Assembly (NCBI GenBank): GCA_964607445.1
Contig: CAZSKN010000004.1
Span: 62,001-126,000 of the forward strand
Reading direction: 5' to 3'
Length of the DNA: 64,000 bases
DNA from: CALCKU01 sp964607445
GTDB taxonomy: Bacteria > Pseudomonadota > Alphaproteobacteria > Caulobacterales > Maricaulaceae
Made by a program: the position numbers and the translations under genes. The first letter of the stretch is position 1. Each line of letters opens with the position of its first letter. The notes under the pieces were generated by a model, which made no database searches, was not told the origin of the DNA, and saw only the letters and a list, made by a program, of their open reading frames with translations. Below, one piece after another: positions 8,253 to 17,780 of the stretch.

Positions 8253-9017
8253 TTAGGCGTATTTTTCACCCAAATAAACGCGTCTGACATCTTTATTAGC
8301 GCGAATTTCTTCGGGTGTGCCTTCAAACAGGGCTTCACCTTGAAATAGGATGGACGCCCGATCAACAATATCTAAGGTTTCGCGGACCCGATGATCTGTA
8401 ATGAGAATACCGATATCACGCTTCTTAAGATAACGTACCAGTTCAGAAATATCTGCAATCGCAATAGGGTCTATTCCGGTAAAAGGTTCATCTAGGAGAA
8501 TAAAGCTAGGCCGTGACGCGAGGGCACGCGCAATCTCGACACGCCGTCTTTCCCCGCCGGATAGAGCCATTGCCGGACTTTTCTTGATATGCCCAATATT
8601 GAGTTCATCCAGCAACGCTTCAACATTATCATTCCATTTCGAACGATCTTTTTCCGTGAGTTGCACAACGGCTTTGATATTTTCTTCAACCGTTAGCCCT
8701 CTGAAAATAGATTGTTCTTGAGGAAGATAGCCAACACCCAGTCGCGCACGCTGGTACATTGGCAAGTCGGTAATATTCTGTCCATCCAATGAAATTGAGC
8801 CACGATCGGCCTCGATCAAGCCCATAATCATATAAAAACTTGTGGTTTTTCCAGCCCCGTTAGGCCCCATAAGCGCCACGATCTCACCACGTTGCACGGT
8901 AAGAGTAATATCTTTAACGACAACGCGGCCCCTATAGGCCTTTCCGATATTATTAGCAGATAGCCCCATCGCAGGCGGTTCCGGCGTCTGAGTCGGTTTC
9001 GCGGGTTTTTGATTCAT
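8253..9017 (-). CDS. lptB: LPS export ABC transporter ATP-binding protein
   Basis: A 254-residue ABC ATPase that powers LPS extraction from the inner membrane together with LptF/LptG (not in this window). Walker A GPNGAGKT is at 51-58, the signature LSGGERRR at 152-159, Walker B with FILLDEP at 172-178 and the H-loop in ITDHRVRET. LptB-specific features include the sequence YLPQEQSIFRGLTVEEN and the C-terminal VRRVYLGEKYA. It ends the leftward run rnd, lptC, lptA, lptB. In many relatives rpoN follows; here a convergent J-domain gene does. Confidence 0.96.
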   Translation of the reverse strand: MNQKPAKPTQTPEPPAMGLSANNIGKAYRGRVVVKDITLTVQRGEIVALMGPNGAGKTTSFYMIMGLIEADRGSISLDGQNITDLPMYQRARLGVGYLPQEQSIFRGLTVEENIKAVVQLTEKDRSKWNDNVEALLDELNIGHIKKSPAMALSGGERRRVEIARALASRPSFILLDEPFTGIDPIAIADISELVRYLKKRDIGILITDHRVRETLDIVDRASILFQGEALFEGTPEEIRANKDVRRVYLGEKYA

Positions 9018-9037
9018 AATTTAAGTGTGCGTCCAGA

Positions 9038-9616
9038 TTATAAGGACGGTCTCCCGCTTGACGGCGCACCGGATTGGCTGCCGCGATTTTTGAGGAGAGC
9101 TTTTACGCGCCCCCGTGATCCACATTTACGCCCCTGACAGGTACCAACAATACGGGCACTCTCAGAAGAGACATCATAAATTAAACGCTCCCCGGTAACA
9201 ATATTATCTTCACCCTGTAAAAGAATAACATTTCCCGTAACCGTAAATGTATCGGCCACGCTTTCATACACACCTTGATCCCCACGCACTTCCTGCTTTG
9301 GAGTTAAATAGTAAAAATTACCGCGAGCAATCACGCGTTCAATATCATCAGCATCCCCACCTCGCACCTGTTGCGAGCTAAAAATTTGCATTCTGTCAGC
9401 CAATACGCGCACATCGCCTTGACGCACATCGACTTGGCCACTCAGTGATGTCACACGTCCTTGACTCTGGATTTCATCCGCTGTCATTTCTACGGGCGCT
9501 TTTGAATTTCCGGCAAATTGAGCCTGTGCGCTTCCTGCCCATATCAAGCTGATCAATAATGCGAACGCATTCTGCTGGAAACAGCCACATAGCCTATGGA
9601 AAAAACTCTGGTTCAT
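9038..9616 (-). CDS. lptA: LPS transport periplasmic protein LptA
   Basis: A 192-residue periplasmic bridge protein of the Lpt pathway. The signal peptide ends AQA at residue 32. An OstA-like beta-jellyroll follows (VEMTADEIQSQGR, SGQVDVRQGDVRVLADRM, ARGNFYYLT, VTGNVILLQGEDN, GERLIYDV). The ATG at 9616 is chosen because AAGGA lies 7 bases before it and it gives a proper signal peptide; the frame is open further upstream to 9736, inside lptC. The C-terminus has a CxxxxC pair (C160, C165) shared with the LptA-like domain of the neighbouring LptC fusion, showing the two are recent paralogues. Confidence 0.93.
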   Translation of the reverse strand: MNQSFFHRLCGCFQQNAFALLISLIWAGSAQAQFAGNSKAPVEMTADEIQSQGRVTSLSGQVDVRQGDVRVLADRMQIFSSQQVRGGDADDIERVIARGNFYYLTPKQEVRGDQGVYESVADTFTVTGNVILLQGEDNIVTGERLIYDVSSESARIVGTCQGRKCGSRGRVKALLKNRGSQSGAPSSGRPSL

Positions 9617-9644
9617 GTAAACGTCCTTACGTTCTATTCGACTA

Positions 9645-10811
9645 TCAATTCTGCGTATTAAACCGAATTGTCGAGCGGCTTTTACACCCTTTGCCAATAC
9701 AATTACCTTCAAATCGAATAGTTTTGGTTCGAACATTATAGGTCAAGCGTTCAGTCTTGGCTATATTTCCTTTGGGTTGTCGTGCAAGCACATTTCCTGT
9801 GACCGTAATAACACCTGACGGGCGAAGATAAACCCCGCGTTTCCCGCGGACATCGTTTTCTGGCGACATATAATGAAAATTACCCCGCGCATCAATTTTA
9901 CTTACGGCGCCTAGCCGAATAGAGCCTTGCGCTGTTTCTGTTGCTTCTTCCCGGTAAAGATACATTTCATCTGATAAAATGCGGGTTTGACCTTGGCGAA
10001 CATCCACATCACCAGTTAAAATAGTGAGTCCACCTTTATAAGTCGCTTTTTGCGCTGTTATGAAGATTGGTTGATCCCCTTCAAACCCAAAACCAGCCGA
10101 TTGATGATCGCCAGATTCAGACGCATCGGATGCGTCCTGTGCATTATCCGGTTCCAACCGCCCTGTCATACCCCCGTCAAATACAAAAACACTATAATCA
10201 TCTTTGATTTCAAACGTCTCGCCCTCAACGTTTCCGAAATTCCCCTGACATGCAATGGGCTTATCGCCCTCAATACGTTTGTCGCGCGCGTAAATGCGCG
10301 CATGGGTCGATCGACAATGATATCCATCATCGGTTTTTAAATCGACACTATCGACAAGATTTAGAATTTGATGCAAATCGTCATAAGTGCCCTTATCCGC
10401 CGTGATCAGCGAGGCCTCGACATTTCGGGTCCGGATAAAATTTAAAACCGGATATTCCAATTCAACCGCTTCATCATTTTGCGTCAACCTAATCGCTGAA
10501 TTCGAGGTTAATTTATAAGGTAAGCCGTCTTTCGTGCGCCCGGAGTAGCGTGGGTTTATCATTTTAACCGCTTCGCCCGGATTATCATCCACAATAAAAC
10601 TGGTCTGTTGCGTCGCAAATTGCCAAATCAATATACCGATTAAAATAATGGCAGCCGCTATCAAGCCATAGCGTATACGCCGGATCAAGCGACTATGTCG
10701 ACGTGCAGCCTCAAGCGTTAAACTACGCTTAGGTTCCCACAAACCTAAACTTTCGCTCACATGGTGGGCTTCAGTCTCTTTGGGGGAAGGTGATGTCAAA
10801 ACCGGACTCAT
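9645..10811 (-). CDS. lptC: LptC fused to an LptA-like domain
   Basis: A 388-residue protein, well above the roughly 190-220 of normal LptC. Residues 46-65 form one membrane anchor. About 80-225 match LptC (MINPRYSGRTKDGLPYKLTS, ITADKGTYDD, FDGGMTGRL). After a 20-residue acidic, serine-rich linker (about 220-242) a second domain, 248-385, is plainly LptA-like: ILTGDVDVRQGQTRILSDEM, DARGNFHYMSPENDVRGKRG, VTGNVLARQ, ERLTYNV, with Cys371 and Cys376 in the same place as the downstream LptA. The fusion would tether the first LptA unit of the periplasmic bridge to the inner-membrane complex. It is between rnd and lptA on the same strand. Confidence 0.9.
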   Translation of the reverse strand: MSPVLTSPSPKETEAHHVSESLGLWEPKRSLTLEAARRHSRLIRRIRYGLIAAAIILIGILIWQFATQQTSFIVDDNPGEAVKMINPRYSGRTKDGLPYKLTSNSAIRLTQNDEAVELEYPVLNFIRTRNVEASLITADKGTYDDLHQILNLVDSVDLKTDDGYHCRSTHARIYARDKRIEGDKPIACQGNFGNVEGETFEIKDDYSVFVFDGGMTGRLEPDNAQDASDASESGDHQSAGFGFEGDQPIFITAQKATYKGGLTILTGDVDVRQGQTRILSDEMYLYREEATETAQGSIRLGAVSKIDARGNFHYMSPENDVRGKRGVYLRPSGVITVTGNVLARQPKGNIAKTERLTYNVRTKTIRFEGNCIGKGCKSRSTIRFNTQN

Positions 10812-10919
10812 GTAGCCGTCTATAAAACATTAATAAATTAAACGCGATAGGCAATTTCATGACAGGTTTGTAACCTGACCTTATGATTAGAAATGTAGAT
10901 TAGACCTCTACGTCACCAC

Positions 10920-11549
10920 TCACGTTACAGGGCGTAAAGCATGAGAAAAGATATCGACGTCGCCCCAACCTAATAAATCAAGTTCGGCACGCGACCCCAG
11001 AAAATCAAAACAGGATTTAGCCAGGTCATAACGGTTTTCACGTAATAGCCGGGCGGTTAAAATCGTCTTTAACTGATGTAAATAAAGCACATCAGACGCC
11101 GCATAATTAAGTTGCGCTTCTGACAATTCTTCACTGGCCCAATCCGAGCTTTGTTGTTGTTTTGACAAATCAACACTTAAAAGGTCACGACACACATCTT
11201 TTAACCCGTGTCGATCTGTATAAGTCCTTACCAATCCAGACGCTATTTTTGTACAAAATACAGGGCTCATATCAATGCCTAAATCCCGGCGAATAATCGC
11301 AACATCAAAGCGTGCATAGTGAAATATCTTTTCCAATGATGTATCCGCCAGCAATGCTTTTAAATTCGGGCAGTCATATGTATCCCTGTTGACCTGAACA
11401 ATGTGAGCATCACCATCGCCTGCGGATAATTGCACCAAGCATAATTTATCTCGCACAAGTGAAAGGCCTTGCGTCTCTGTATCTACGGCGACAGCGCCTG
11501 AGAATTCAATGTCATTTGGCAAATCGGTTTTGTGAAAATGTACAGTCAT
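10920..11549 (-). CDS. rnd: Ribonuclease D-type 3'-5' exonuclease
   Basis: A 209-residue DEDDy exonuclease lacking the HRDC domain of longer RNase D proteins. Catalytic residues are visible: Asp23 and Glu25 in VDTETQG, Asp82 in HYARFDVAI, Tyr149 and Asp153 in NYAASDVLYLHQL. It trims the 3' ends of stable RNA. Short RNase D genes ahead of lptC are a conserved arrangement in alphaproteobacteria, which supports both this call and that of the Lpt operon. Confidence 0.92.
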   Translation of the reverse strand: MTVHFHKTDLPNDIEFSGAVAVDTETQGLSLVRDKLCLVQLSAGDGDAHIVQVNRDTYDCPNLKALLADTSLEKIFHYARFDVAIIRRDLGIDMSPVFCTKIASGLVRTYTDRHGLKDVCRDLLSVDLSKQQQSSDWASEELSEAQLNYAASDVLYLHQLKTILTARLLRENRYDLAKSCFDFLGSRAELDLLGWGDVDIFSHALRPVT

Positions 11550-11649
11550 ATTAAATCTTTATGTTTGCTCGAAAGCTAAAATATGGGGCATAAACAACAA
11601 TGCCCGAATTTCGGCGGCAAAGTGAATTTGGGTATGCTAAGTAATTATT

Positions 11650-12720
11650 ATGACGATAACGCCAAATAGAGCCCCGGTGTCTAATGATACTCTATATGAA
11701 AAATTTTTCAAATCAACATCTATAGCTACACCACCGACAAACTTTGTCGGCGTGAAGACAACGGGTATATTTTGTCGCCCCGGTTGTCCGGCGCGTATAC
11801 CCAAAGTTAAAAACTGTGAATTTTTTGAAACCGCAGAGGCCGCGCTAAAAGCTGGATTTCGCGCGTGCAAGCGCTGCCACCCTATGCGCCAACCCGGTGA
11901 AGCCCCCTCATTGGTCAAAAAGCTGATTTCCCATATTGAAGACAGTCCTGAGCGTCGCTGGTCAGAAACAGATTTAAAAGCACTGGGCATTGATCCATCC
12001 ACTGCCCGACGCCAATTTAAAAAGCGGTTCAATATGACCTTCACCCAATATGCCCGGGCCCGCAGGCTCGGGTTTGCTTTTGACGCATTAAAACAAGGAG
12101 ATAGCGTGATTTCAGCTCAACTCAACGCTGGATATGAATCAGCCAGCGGTTTTCGGCACGCCTATACGCAACGTTTTGGCAAGGCCCCTAAAAATGCCAG
12201 TCTCGCCCCATTGATGATTGATTGGATAGACACACCTCTTGGCCCGATGATCGCGATTTGTGATGATTCATCTTTATATTTGTTGGAATTTACCACACGC
12301 AAAAATATCGACAGGCAAGTCTCCCGCCTGCAAAAGACTTATGGACGCGCGATTTTACCCGGACATACCGATATCACGACCCATATCACACAAGAACTTA
12401 ACGCCTATTTCGCGGGTAAATTAACCCAATTTTCAACCCCGTTCATCCCAACTGGCACTGCATTTCAAAAATCAGTTTGGGCAGCATTGCAAACCATTCC
12501 CTATGGGCAAACTTGGTCTTATGCCGAATTGGCTTTGGCTATTGGAAATGAGAAAGCTGTGCGGGCCGTCGCCAGTTCAAACGGGTCTAACGGCGTCGCA
12601 CTGGTTATACCCTGTCACCGCGTTATAAATACGGGCGGAGGGCTTGGCGGATATGCCGGCGGGCTGGAGAGCAAAAAATGGTTATTAGCGCATGAAAAAC
12701 AACATGCGCCTAAGCCCTGA
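11650..12720 (+). CDS. ada: Bifunctional methylation-response regulator and O6-methylguanine-DNA methyltransferase Ada
   Basis: A 356-residue three-part Ada protein. The N-terminal zinc domain has four cysteines (Cys42, Cys46, Cys73, Cys76), one of which takes the methyl group from DNA phosphotriesters in the known enzyme. An AraC-type helix-turn-helix lies at about 86-180 (STARRQFKKRFNMTFTQYARARRL and SGFRHAYTQRFGKAP). The C-terminal suicide methyltransferase has the active-site PCHRV with Cys322. After self-methylation Ada activates alkylation-repair genes. No alkA or alkB-type repair gene is adjacent, and no obvious Ada box was recognised upstream. Confidence 0.96.
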   Translation: MTITPNRAPVSNDTLYEKFFKSTSIATPPTNFVGVKTTGIFCRPGCPARIPKVKNCEFFETAEAALKAGFRACKRCHPMRQPGEAPSLVKKLISHIEDSPERRWSETDLKALGIDPSTARRQFKKRFNMTFTQYARARRLGFAFDALKQGDSVISAQLNAGYESASGFRHAYTQRFGKAPKNASLAPLMIDWIDTPLGPMIAICDDSSLYLLEFTTRKNIDRQVSRLQKTYGRAILPGHTDITTHITQELNAYFAGKLTQFSTPFIPTGTAFQKSVWAALQTIPYGQTWSYAELALAIGNEKAVRAVASSNGSNGVALVIPCHRVINTGGGLGGYAGGLESKKWLLAHEKQHAPKP

Positions 12721-12742
12721 ACCTCTACACAGATATTGATCG

Positions 12743-13456
12743 CTAATACGGCTGAGTTCCCGTTTCAAATGCAGATAAAACATCTTCTACAGCGCCAAAG
12801 CCAGCAATATGACCAGACTCAAGCCAGAGTGCTTTATTACAATATCGACGCACAATATGAACATTATGGCTGGCTAGGATTAGGCCGCGTGCATCCGCGA
12901 CCATAGCTTCCAAACGGTTTTGCGCCTTTTCTCGAAACACACGATCACCCGCCCCAATCCACTCATCCAAAAGGAGAATATCTGGCTTTAAGGCCGTTGC
13001 GACCGCAAAGGACAGACGCATAGCCATGCCCTGCGAATATGTATGTACCGGATCATCAATAACCGCGTTCAATTCACTGAACTCTATAATCCCGGGCATC
13101 AGCGCCTCCATATCCGCCTCTGTATAGCCATGTACCATGCCCTGAAGGATAATATTCTTTCGCCCTGTAGCATCCATGCGCATACCAATGCCCAAGCTAA
13201 AGAGAGCAACCGTATCGCCTGTTACATTTAACGTCCCGCTTTCTGGCTGAAAGATACCCGCAATCGTACGCAGCAAGGTGGATTTTCCGGATCCGTTTAA
13301 TCCGACAAGTGCTAACCGATCGCCTGTCTGCATTTCAAAACTGATATCATCAAGCGCATTGCGTACATCCCGACGCGTTCTAAAAAGGCCCTTAAGGCCT
13401 GAACTCGGCGCGGGGTATGATAATGTGACGTTTTTGGCTTTGACCAATATCGACAT
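12743..13456 (-). CDS. Polysaccharide ABC exporter ATP-binding protein (Wzt-like)
   Basis: A 237-residue ATPase of the polysaccharide/polyol-phosphate export class. Walker A GLNGSGKS is at 52-59, the signature YSQGMAMR at 140-147 and Walker B with LLLDE at 160-165. It lacks the C-terminal carbohydrate-binding domain present in O9a-type Wzt, so it resembles KpsT/Wzt proteins without chain-terminus recognition. The ATG at 13456 is two bases after the permease stop (TAG TT ATG); the frame is open upstream inside the permease, but that extension does not resemble the family. It pairs with the permease next door. Confidence 0.92.
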   Translation of the reverse strand: MSILVKAKNVTLSYPAPSSGLKGLFRTRRDVRNALDDISFEMQTGDRLALVGLNGSGKSTLLRTIAGIFQPESGTLNVTGDTVALFSLGIGMRMDATGRKNIILQGMVHGYTEADMEALMPGIIEFSELNAVIDDPVHTYSQGMAMRLSFAVATALKPDILLLDEWIGAGDRVFREKAQNRLEAMVADARGLILASHNVHIVRRYCNKALWLESGHIAGFGAVEDVLSAFETGTQPY

Positions 13457-13458
13457 AA

Positions 13459-14238
13459 CTATACCCAAAAGGGGATACGTCGTCCCCATCCTTGCAAAGC
13501 GCTTAACGCCAATCCCCACCCTATCACGGTCATAACCCCGACAACCTTCCAATGAAACACCGGAAACAATCCCGTTACAACAGGCTCGCGCACCAAAGCG
13601 ATGTAATGGGTAAAGGGATTGTAATCAAAGAGATGCGCCCATTGTGCAAACATGTCGGGCGTATAAAGAATGGGGGTCAAGAAAAACATCACATGTACAA
13701 AGGCCATAACCAAATGTGTAAAATCCCGATATTTGGCACAGAGAATACCCAGAAAAATCTGCACCCAAGCTGCATTAATTAAAATCATGCAAAACCCGAG
13801 CAGGCTATAAAACCAACTCACAGATGGCATCCATTTAAACCACAATAAAAGAATTAAAATCACCGGAAAACAGAATATTGTCCGTATAAAAAGACGACAT
13901 ATGCTTTGAAAGACAAAAACCGTCAGCGGCATACGTGTTCCTAATATCCATGATCGTGAATGCACAAACACATTCGTGCCCTCCACGATTGAAGACGACA
14001 GCAAAACCCACACCCAAAACCCGACCGCTAACCATGCCGAAAAATATCGGGGGTCAATCGGCGCAATTTTTCCAAATACAAGTATTTTGGCCGTAATGAA
14101 GATGGCAAATGAAAGTGACATCCACGCCATGCCCAAAAGACTGCGCCTATAGGTCTGTTGAATATCGGTTATAGCCAATTTAATCCATAATGGCCATTGT
14201 TTGAGCCCTATAGTAACGTGTCCGATGGCCTGTCTCAT
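13459..14238 (-). CDS. Polysaccharide ABC exporter permease (Wzm-like, ABC-2 type)
   Basis: A 259-residue inner-membrane permease with about six hydrophobic segments and the ABC-2 N-terminal interfacial region (RRSLLGMAWMSLSFAIF). The C-terminal part FLTPILYTPDMFAQWAHLFDYNPFTHYI is characteristic of Wzm/KpsM/TagG exporters, which move finished undecaprenyl-linked or lipid-linked glycans across the inner membrane. Its ATG overlaps the stop of the upstream glycosyltransferase by four bases (14235-14238), and its stop is two bases before the ATPase start, so the three genes form one operon. Confidence 0.92.
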   Translation of the reverse strand: MRQAIGHVTIGLKQWPLWIKLAITDIQQTYRRSLLGMAWMSLSFAIFITAKILVFGKIAPIDPRYFSAWLAVGFWVWVLLSSSIVEGTNVFVHSRSWILGTRMPLTVFVFQSICRLFIRTIFCFPVILILLLWFKWMPSVSWFYSLLGFCMILINAAWVQIFLGILCAKYRDFTHLVMAFVHVMFFLTPILYTPDMFAQWAHLFDYNPFTHYIALVREPVVTGLFPVFHWKVVGVMTVIGWGLALSALQGWGRRIPFWV

Positions 14239-17200
14239 GATGCGCGCAAATGGGTAAACATGTTTTTGAATGTTTTTGATATCGCCGAGAATCCATAATT
14301 TGAATTATGGTATTCTACACCGGCTTTGGACGTTGCCGTCCATGCTGATTCATCATTATATAAGCTCGCGACAACATGTGCAAAGTCTTCGGGTGTTTCC
14401 GCAAGGTGACGCACGGCATCCAGATTTTTTTCAGCCATGCCTTCAAACGCAATTGACGTGCCGACACATGGCACCCCCCCCCCAATAGACGAGGCCACCT
14501 TGCCTTTTAGTCCGGCACCGTACCGCAGAGGTGCAATCGTCAAACGCGTATGGGATAAAAGCGCCTCTAAGTCCGGTATATAACCTTTGATCACAACATC
14601 ATCACTTGCATAATTTTGGAAACGTTCGGGCATGTGACTCCCACATAACAATAATTTCACACCGGGCAAGGCCTGATTAATCCCGGGCCAAATATCGGAC
14701 ATCAACCAGTCAACGGCATCAATATTTGGAGGATGGCCATATCCCCCGATAAAGACAATATTTTGCGTCGTTTCATAGCTCACAAGGCGCTTCGTTTCTT
14801 TGCGTATAAGAGGGATGGTCCAAATTTTATCCGCGAGGGTTTTTTGCTTAGACAAAATATCACGTTCATGCGCACTGAGTACAATCGTGGCATCTGCCCG
14901 GCGCATAAATCCGATTTCCTTATTACGCATTGTTTTTGCGGCCGCTTTCGCATTCTCATTTTTTGAAAGCTCTGCCTCTCGCATTTGGCGCAAGAAATGC
15001 AAATCGACCGTATTATAAATAATCTTAGCCCTTGGACAGGCCTTTTGAACCTGTTTAAGGAAAAGGTCGTTAATTTCCGCCCGTGACAAAATAACAAAGT
15101 CAAAACTATCACCGCGTTCTTTTAGAAATTGCCCGAGATTGGCATAATAAGGGTGATAAATCGTTTCTATTCCCAACGCCTGTAAGGCCTTTGTAGGGGC
15201 CCCCATATGGGCGAAATTAGTGCCCGGTACAAAATGTACGCGATATCCCAAATTTGACACTATTTGCATAGCGTTCAACGCATCGACAGATCCAGAATCC
15301 TTATCTGGTTCTGGCGTTACTGAATCTATATAAAGGACATGTCCACGCACGGTTCTATCTGAGGCCACCTCGGGAGTTTGACCATTCGGTAGATGGTCTT
15401 GGAGGACATGGCGCCAGTTATCATAGAATATTTTTTGATTAACAGCCTGATATTTCTTCGCGCCCGTCGTCACATCCGTACCCGAACTTAGGCCTTCTAT
15501 ATGCATAACAGAAGACAAAGGCTGATACATGACCCGAAAGCCTTTTTCACGCACTCGAAAACAACAATCCGTATCTTCATAATAGGCTTTTTCTAGCCCC
15601 GTATAAAACAAGCCGATATCTTTGAAAATGTCTGTGCGGATCATAAATGACGCTCCAGAGACATAATCAACATCACGGACATAATTATATCTTGGGTGAT
15701 TGGCATTTTCGCCACGCCCCCAATTCCAACCGCTGGCGTCTTCCCATATAATGCCACCGGCCTCTTGTAAGTCTCCTGATGGAAAAACAAGTTTAGACCC
15801 GACAATACCGACATCTTTATGATCAAAATAGGTCTGGTAAAGTGCGTCCAACCATCCGGCTCCAACCAAGGTATCATTATTTAAAAAGACAATATACTTA
15901 CCCTTTGCATGCGCGGCATTGGTGTTGCAATTCATTAGAAAACCCAGATTTTCCGGATTTCGAAAATAGCGCGCACCGTCAATGTCAGCCAGATATTTAT
16001 GATCCGGATCCGGCGAACTATCATCAGCGATAATAACCTCGTAAGGAACGCTAACAGATTGCTGGGCAATTGACCTCAGACACGCAATCGTCTGCTCGAT
16101 TTCATTATAAACAGGTACAATAATGGAGATGACGGGCGCGGGTTCCGTTTTAAAAGAAACTGTGCGTGCAAACGATTCTAAAGTGTTCCCTGTCGCGCCG
16201 GCCCCATGCAGTGTAATTGGTGGCGTTATGGGGGCTATAGCAGGGGGATTAAGACGCTGCGCGATCCCCGTAAAATGCCGAGATAGAGCTAACTTACGTG
16301 GCCCAGATAACGGTAAGAGATAACGTATTAGCTTAAACACTTTAAGAATAACAATCTTGCTGGCCCCACGCAGGGGCCGCGCCCGAAAACTATTTATCTG
16401 GTGACTAAGTTGATTTTCCACACGGCGCGCACGTTCAACTTCAAATTCATAAGACGTATCGAGTTCTTTCTTCTGCTGTTCAAGTCCCAGGTAATTTGCG
16501 TAGACCGTCTGCTCGCGTTGTTGCGTTTCTTTTAACTCCGAACGCAAACGCTCATAAATCTGCGACTGTGAATTTATTTGATCAACAAGTTTAGTAATTT
16601 TGTTTTGTCGTGTTTTGACATTGCGATTAAGTTTTTTAATCTGGAGGTCGCGCTCAACAATACCCCCTTCAAGAGCCCCAAGTCTTTCATTGTGTTTTTC
16701 GACTTGCGAATACATCTCTGCGAGCGTTTCATCCCTCTCGATTACACCTCCTTCAAGCGCCCCCACTTTACGGTCTCGATAGGCTATTTTACGCAATAAT
16801 GAATGGATCGTTTTACGACTTTGACGTTCGTGCTCTGTTAAAGCTTCCAGACGCAAGCGCGAGACGGATACTTGCGTGCTATCGTCGGGTAATAAACTCG
16901 CCTCATCTTGCCACATATTCATCCCGGCGTGTAAATCTACAGCCTTCGCGCACGTCTGTGTAACCTGTTCGAAAGCTTCGGCCTCCAGTGTAAACTGGGT
17001 CGACTTTACAGACTTCAAATATATCTTATGGAGCGCTGGAAACTCTACATCGGATGCATTGCCCCTAAAGATAAGCCTATCAACGGCTTGACAAATTGCA
17101 GGGCGCCTATCCAGATCAAGATATGGCAACACAGAGTTCAATTGTGATAAAACATCTAGACCCGACCGTTTTATCAGACTTTCATATATAATCGTCGGAG

Positions 17201-17735
17201 CCGCAATATCTTTGGTTTTAGCGTCGAGGGACGCAAGATATGACATGGCAATAAATTTTGCACGATCACTTTCTAATGTATTTCGTCGCTTAATAGACGA
17301 TGTGACATAGCTCGGCGAGCGAATGATCCGAAGTCCGTGCAACGGACGGCCCAGTTTTTTTGCAACGCGCGGCCACAATGGATAGAGTACACACAATCGG
17401 GGGTCTTTGATTAATGACGGGGCCGAACTCAAAAAATCATCTTGTAAAATACGGGCCAATGTCTCGACGGTTTGCGTAGCCATTTTACTGGAAAACGCCT
17501 CATCATCAATGAGCGCAGCCGTTGTCCAATCCCTCTTAAAGTGATTTAGAAATTTGTCATGTGCGGCAACAATTCGGGAGTTTTCCCAAAACCCGCGTGG
17601 ATTATCAAAGGATGGCGGCATCAAACTGCGTCCTACATCCAGACCTGATTGGCTCAATATCTGTGTCAATAAAGACGTCCCGGACCTATGCATACCTAGG
17701 ATAAGTTGTATGGGTGTATTATCTATTTTGGGCAT
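14235..17735 (-). CDS. Multidomain sulfotransferase / GT2 / GT4 fusion protein
   Basis: A 1166-residue cytoplasmic fusion. Residues 1 to about 275 are a sulfotransferase-like domain with the PAPS-binding loop GMHRSGTS (14-21) and LIKDPRLCVLYPLWP (108-122). About 290-445 is a coiled coil with a 28-residue repeat (GALEGG at 325 and 353). About 533-760 is a family-2 glycosyltransferase (ISIIVPVYNE, DDSSPDPD, VFLNNDT as the DxD-like motif, EDTDCCFRVREKG). About 795-1160 is a GT4-type glycosyltransferase (VFIGGYGHPPNIDAVDWL, APLRYGAGLKGKV, GVPCVGTSIAFEGM). It probably assembles and sulfates the glycan exported by the neighbouring ABC transporter. Sugar specificity cannot be deduced. Similar GT2-GT4 fusions occur in O-antigen loci; the added sulfotransferase is unusual. 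Confidence 0.9.
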   Translation of the reverse strand: MPKIDNTPIQLILGMHRSGTSLLTQILSQSGLDVGRSLMPPSFDNPRGFWENSRIVAAHDKFLNHFKRDWTTAALIDDEAFSSKMATQTVETLARILQDDFLSSAPSLIKDPRLCVLYPLWPRVAKKLGRPLHGLRIIRSPSYVTSSIKRRNTLESDRAKFIAMSYLASLDAKTKDIAAPTIIYESLIKRSGLDVLSQLNSVLPYLDLDRRPAICQAVDRLIFRGNASDVEFPALHKIYLKSVKSTQFTLEAEAFEQVTQTCAKAVDLHAGMNMWQDEASLLPDDSTQVSVSRLRLEALTEHERQSRKTIHSLLRKIAYRDRKVGALEGGVIERDETLAEMYSQVEKHNERLGALEGGIVERDLQIKKLNRNVKTRQNKITKLVDQINSQSQIYERLRSELKETQQREQTVYANYLGLEQQKKELDTSYEFEVERARRVENQLSHQINSFRARPLRGASKIVILKVFKLIRYLLPLSGPRKLALSRHFTGIAQRLNPPAIAPITPPITLHGAGATGNTLESFARTVSFKTEPAPVISIIVPVYNEIEQTIACLRSIAQQSVSVPYEVIIADDSSPDPDHKYLADIDGARYFRNPENLGFLMNCNTNAAHAKGKYIVFLNNDTLVGAGWLDALYQTYFDHKDVGIVGSKLVFPSGDLQEAGGIIWEDASGWNWGRGENANHPRYNYVRDVDYVSGASFMIRTDIFKDIGLFYTGLEKAYYEDTDCCFRVREKGFRVMYQPLSSVMHIEGLSSGTDVTTGAKKYQAVNQKIFYDNWRHVLQDHLPNGQTPEVASDRTVRGHVLYIDSVTPEPDKDSGSVDALNAMQIVSNLGYRVHFVPGTNFAHMGAPTKALQALGIETIYHPYYANLGQFLKERGDSFDFVILSRAEINDLFLKQVQKACPRAKIIYNTVDLHFLRQMREAELSKNENAKAAAKTMRNKEIGFMRRADATIVLSAHERDILSKQKTLADKIWTIPLIRKETKRLVSYETTQNIVFIGGYGHPPNIDAVDWLMSDIWPGINQALPGVKLLLCGSHMPERFQNYASDDVVIKGYIPDLEALLSHTRLTIAPLRYGAGLKGKVASSIGGGVPCVGTSIAFEGMAEKNLDAVRHLAETPEDFAHVVASLYNDESAWTATSKAGVEYHNSNYGFSAISKTFKNMFTHLRAS

Positions 17736-17780
17736 GTCCGCTCAAGCTTTAGGGGCTGCTATACACATCTTTAATCGACC

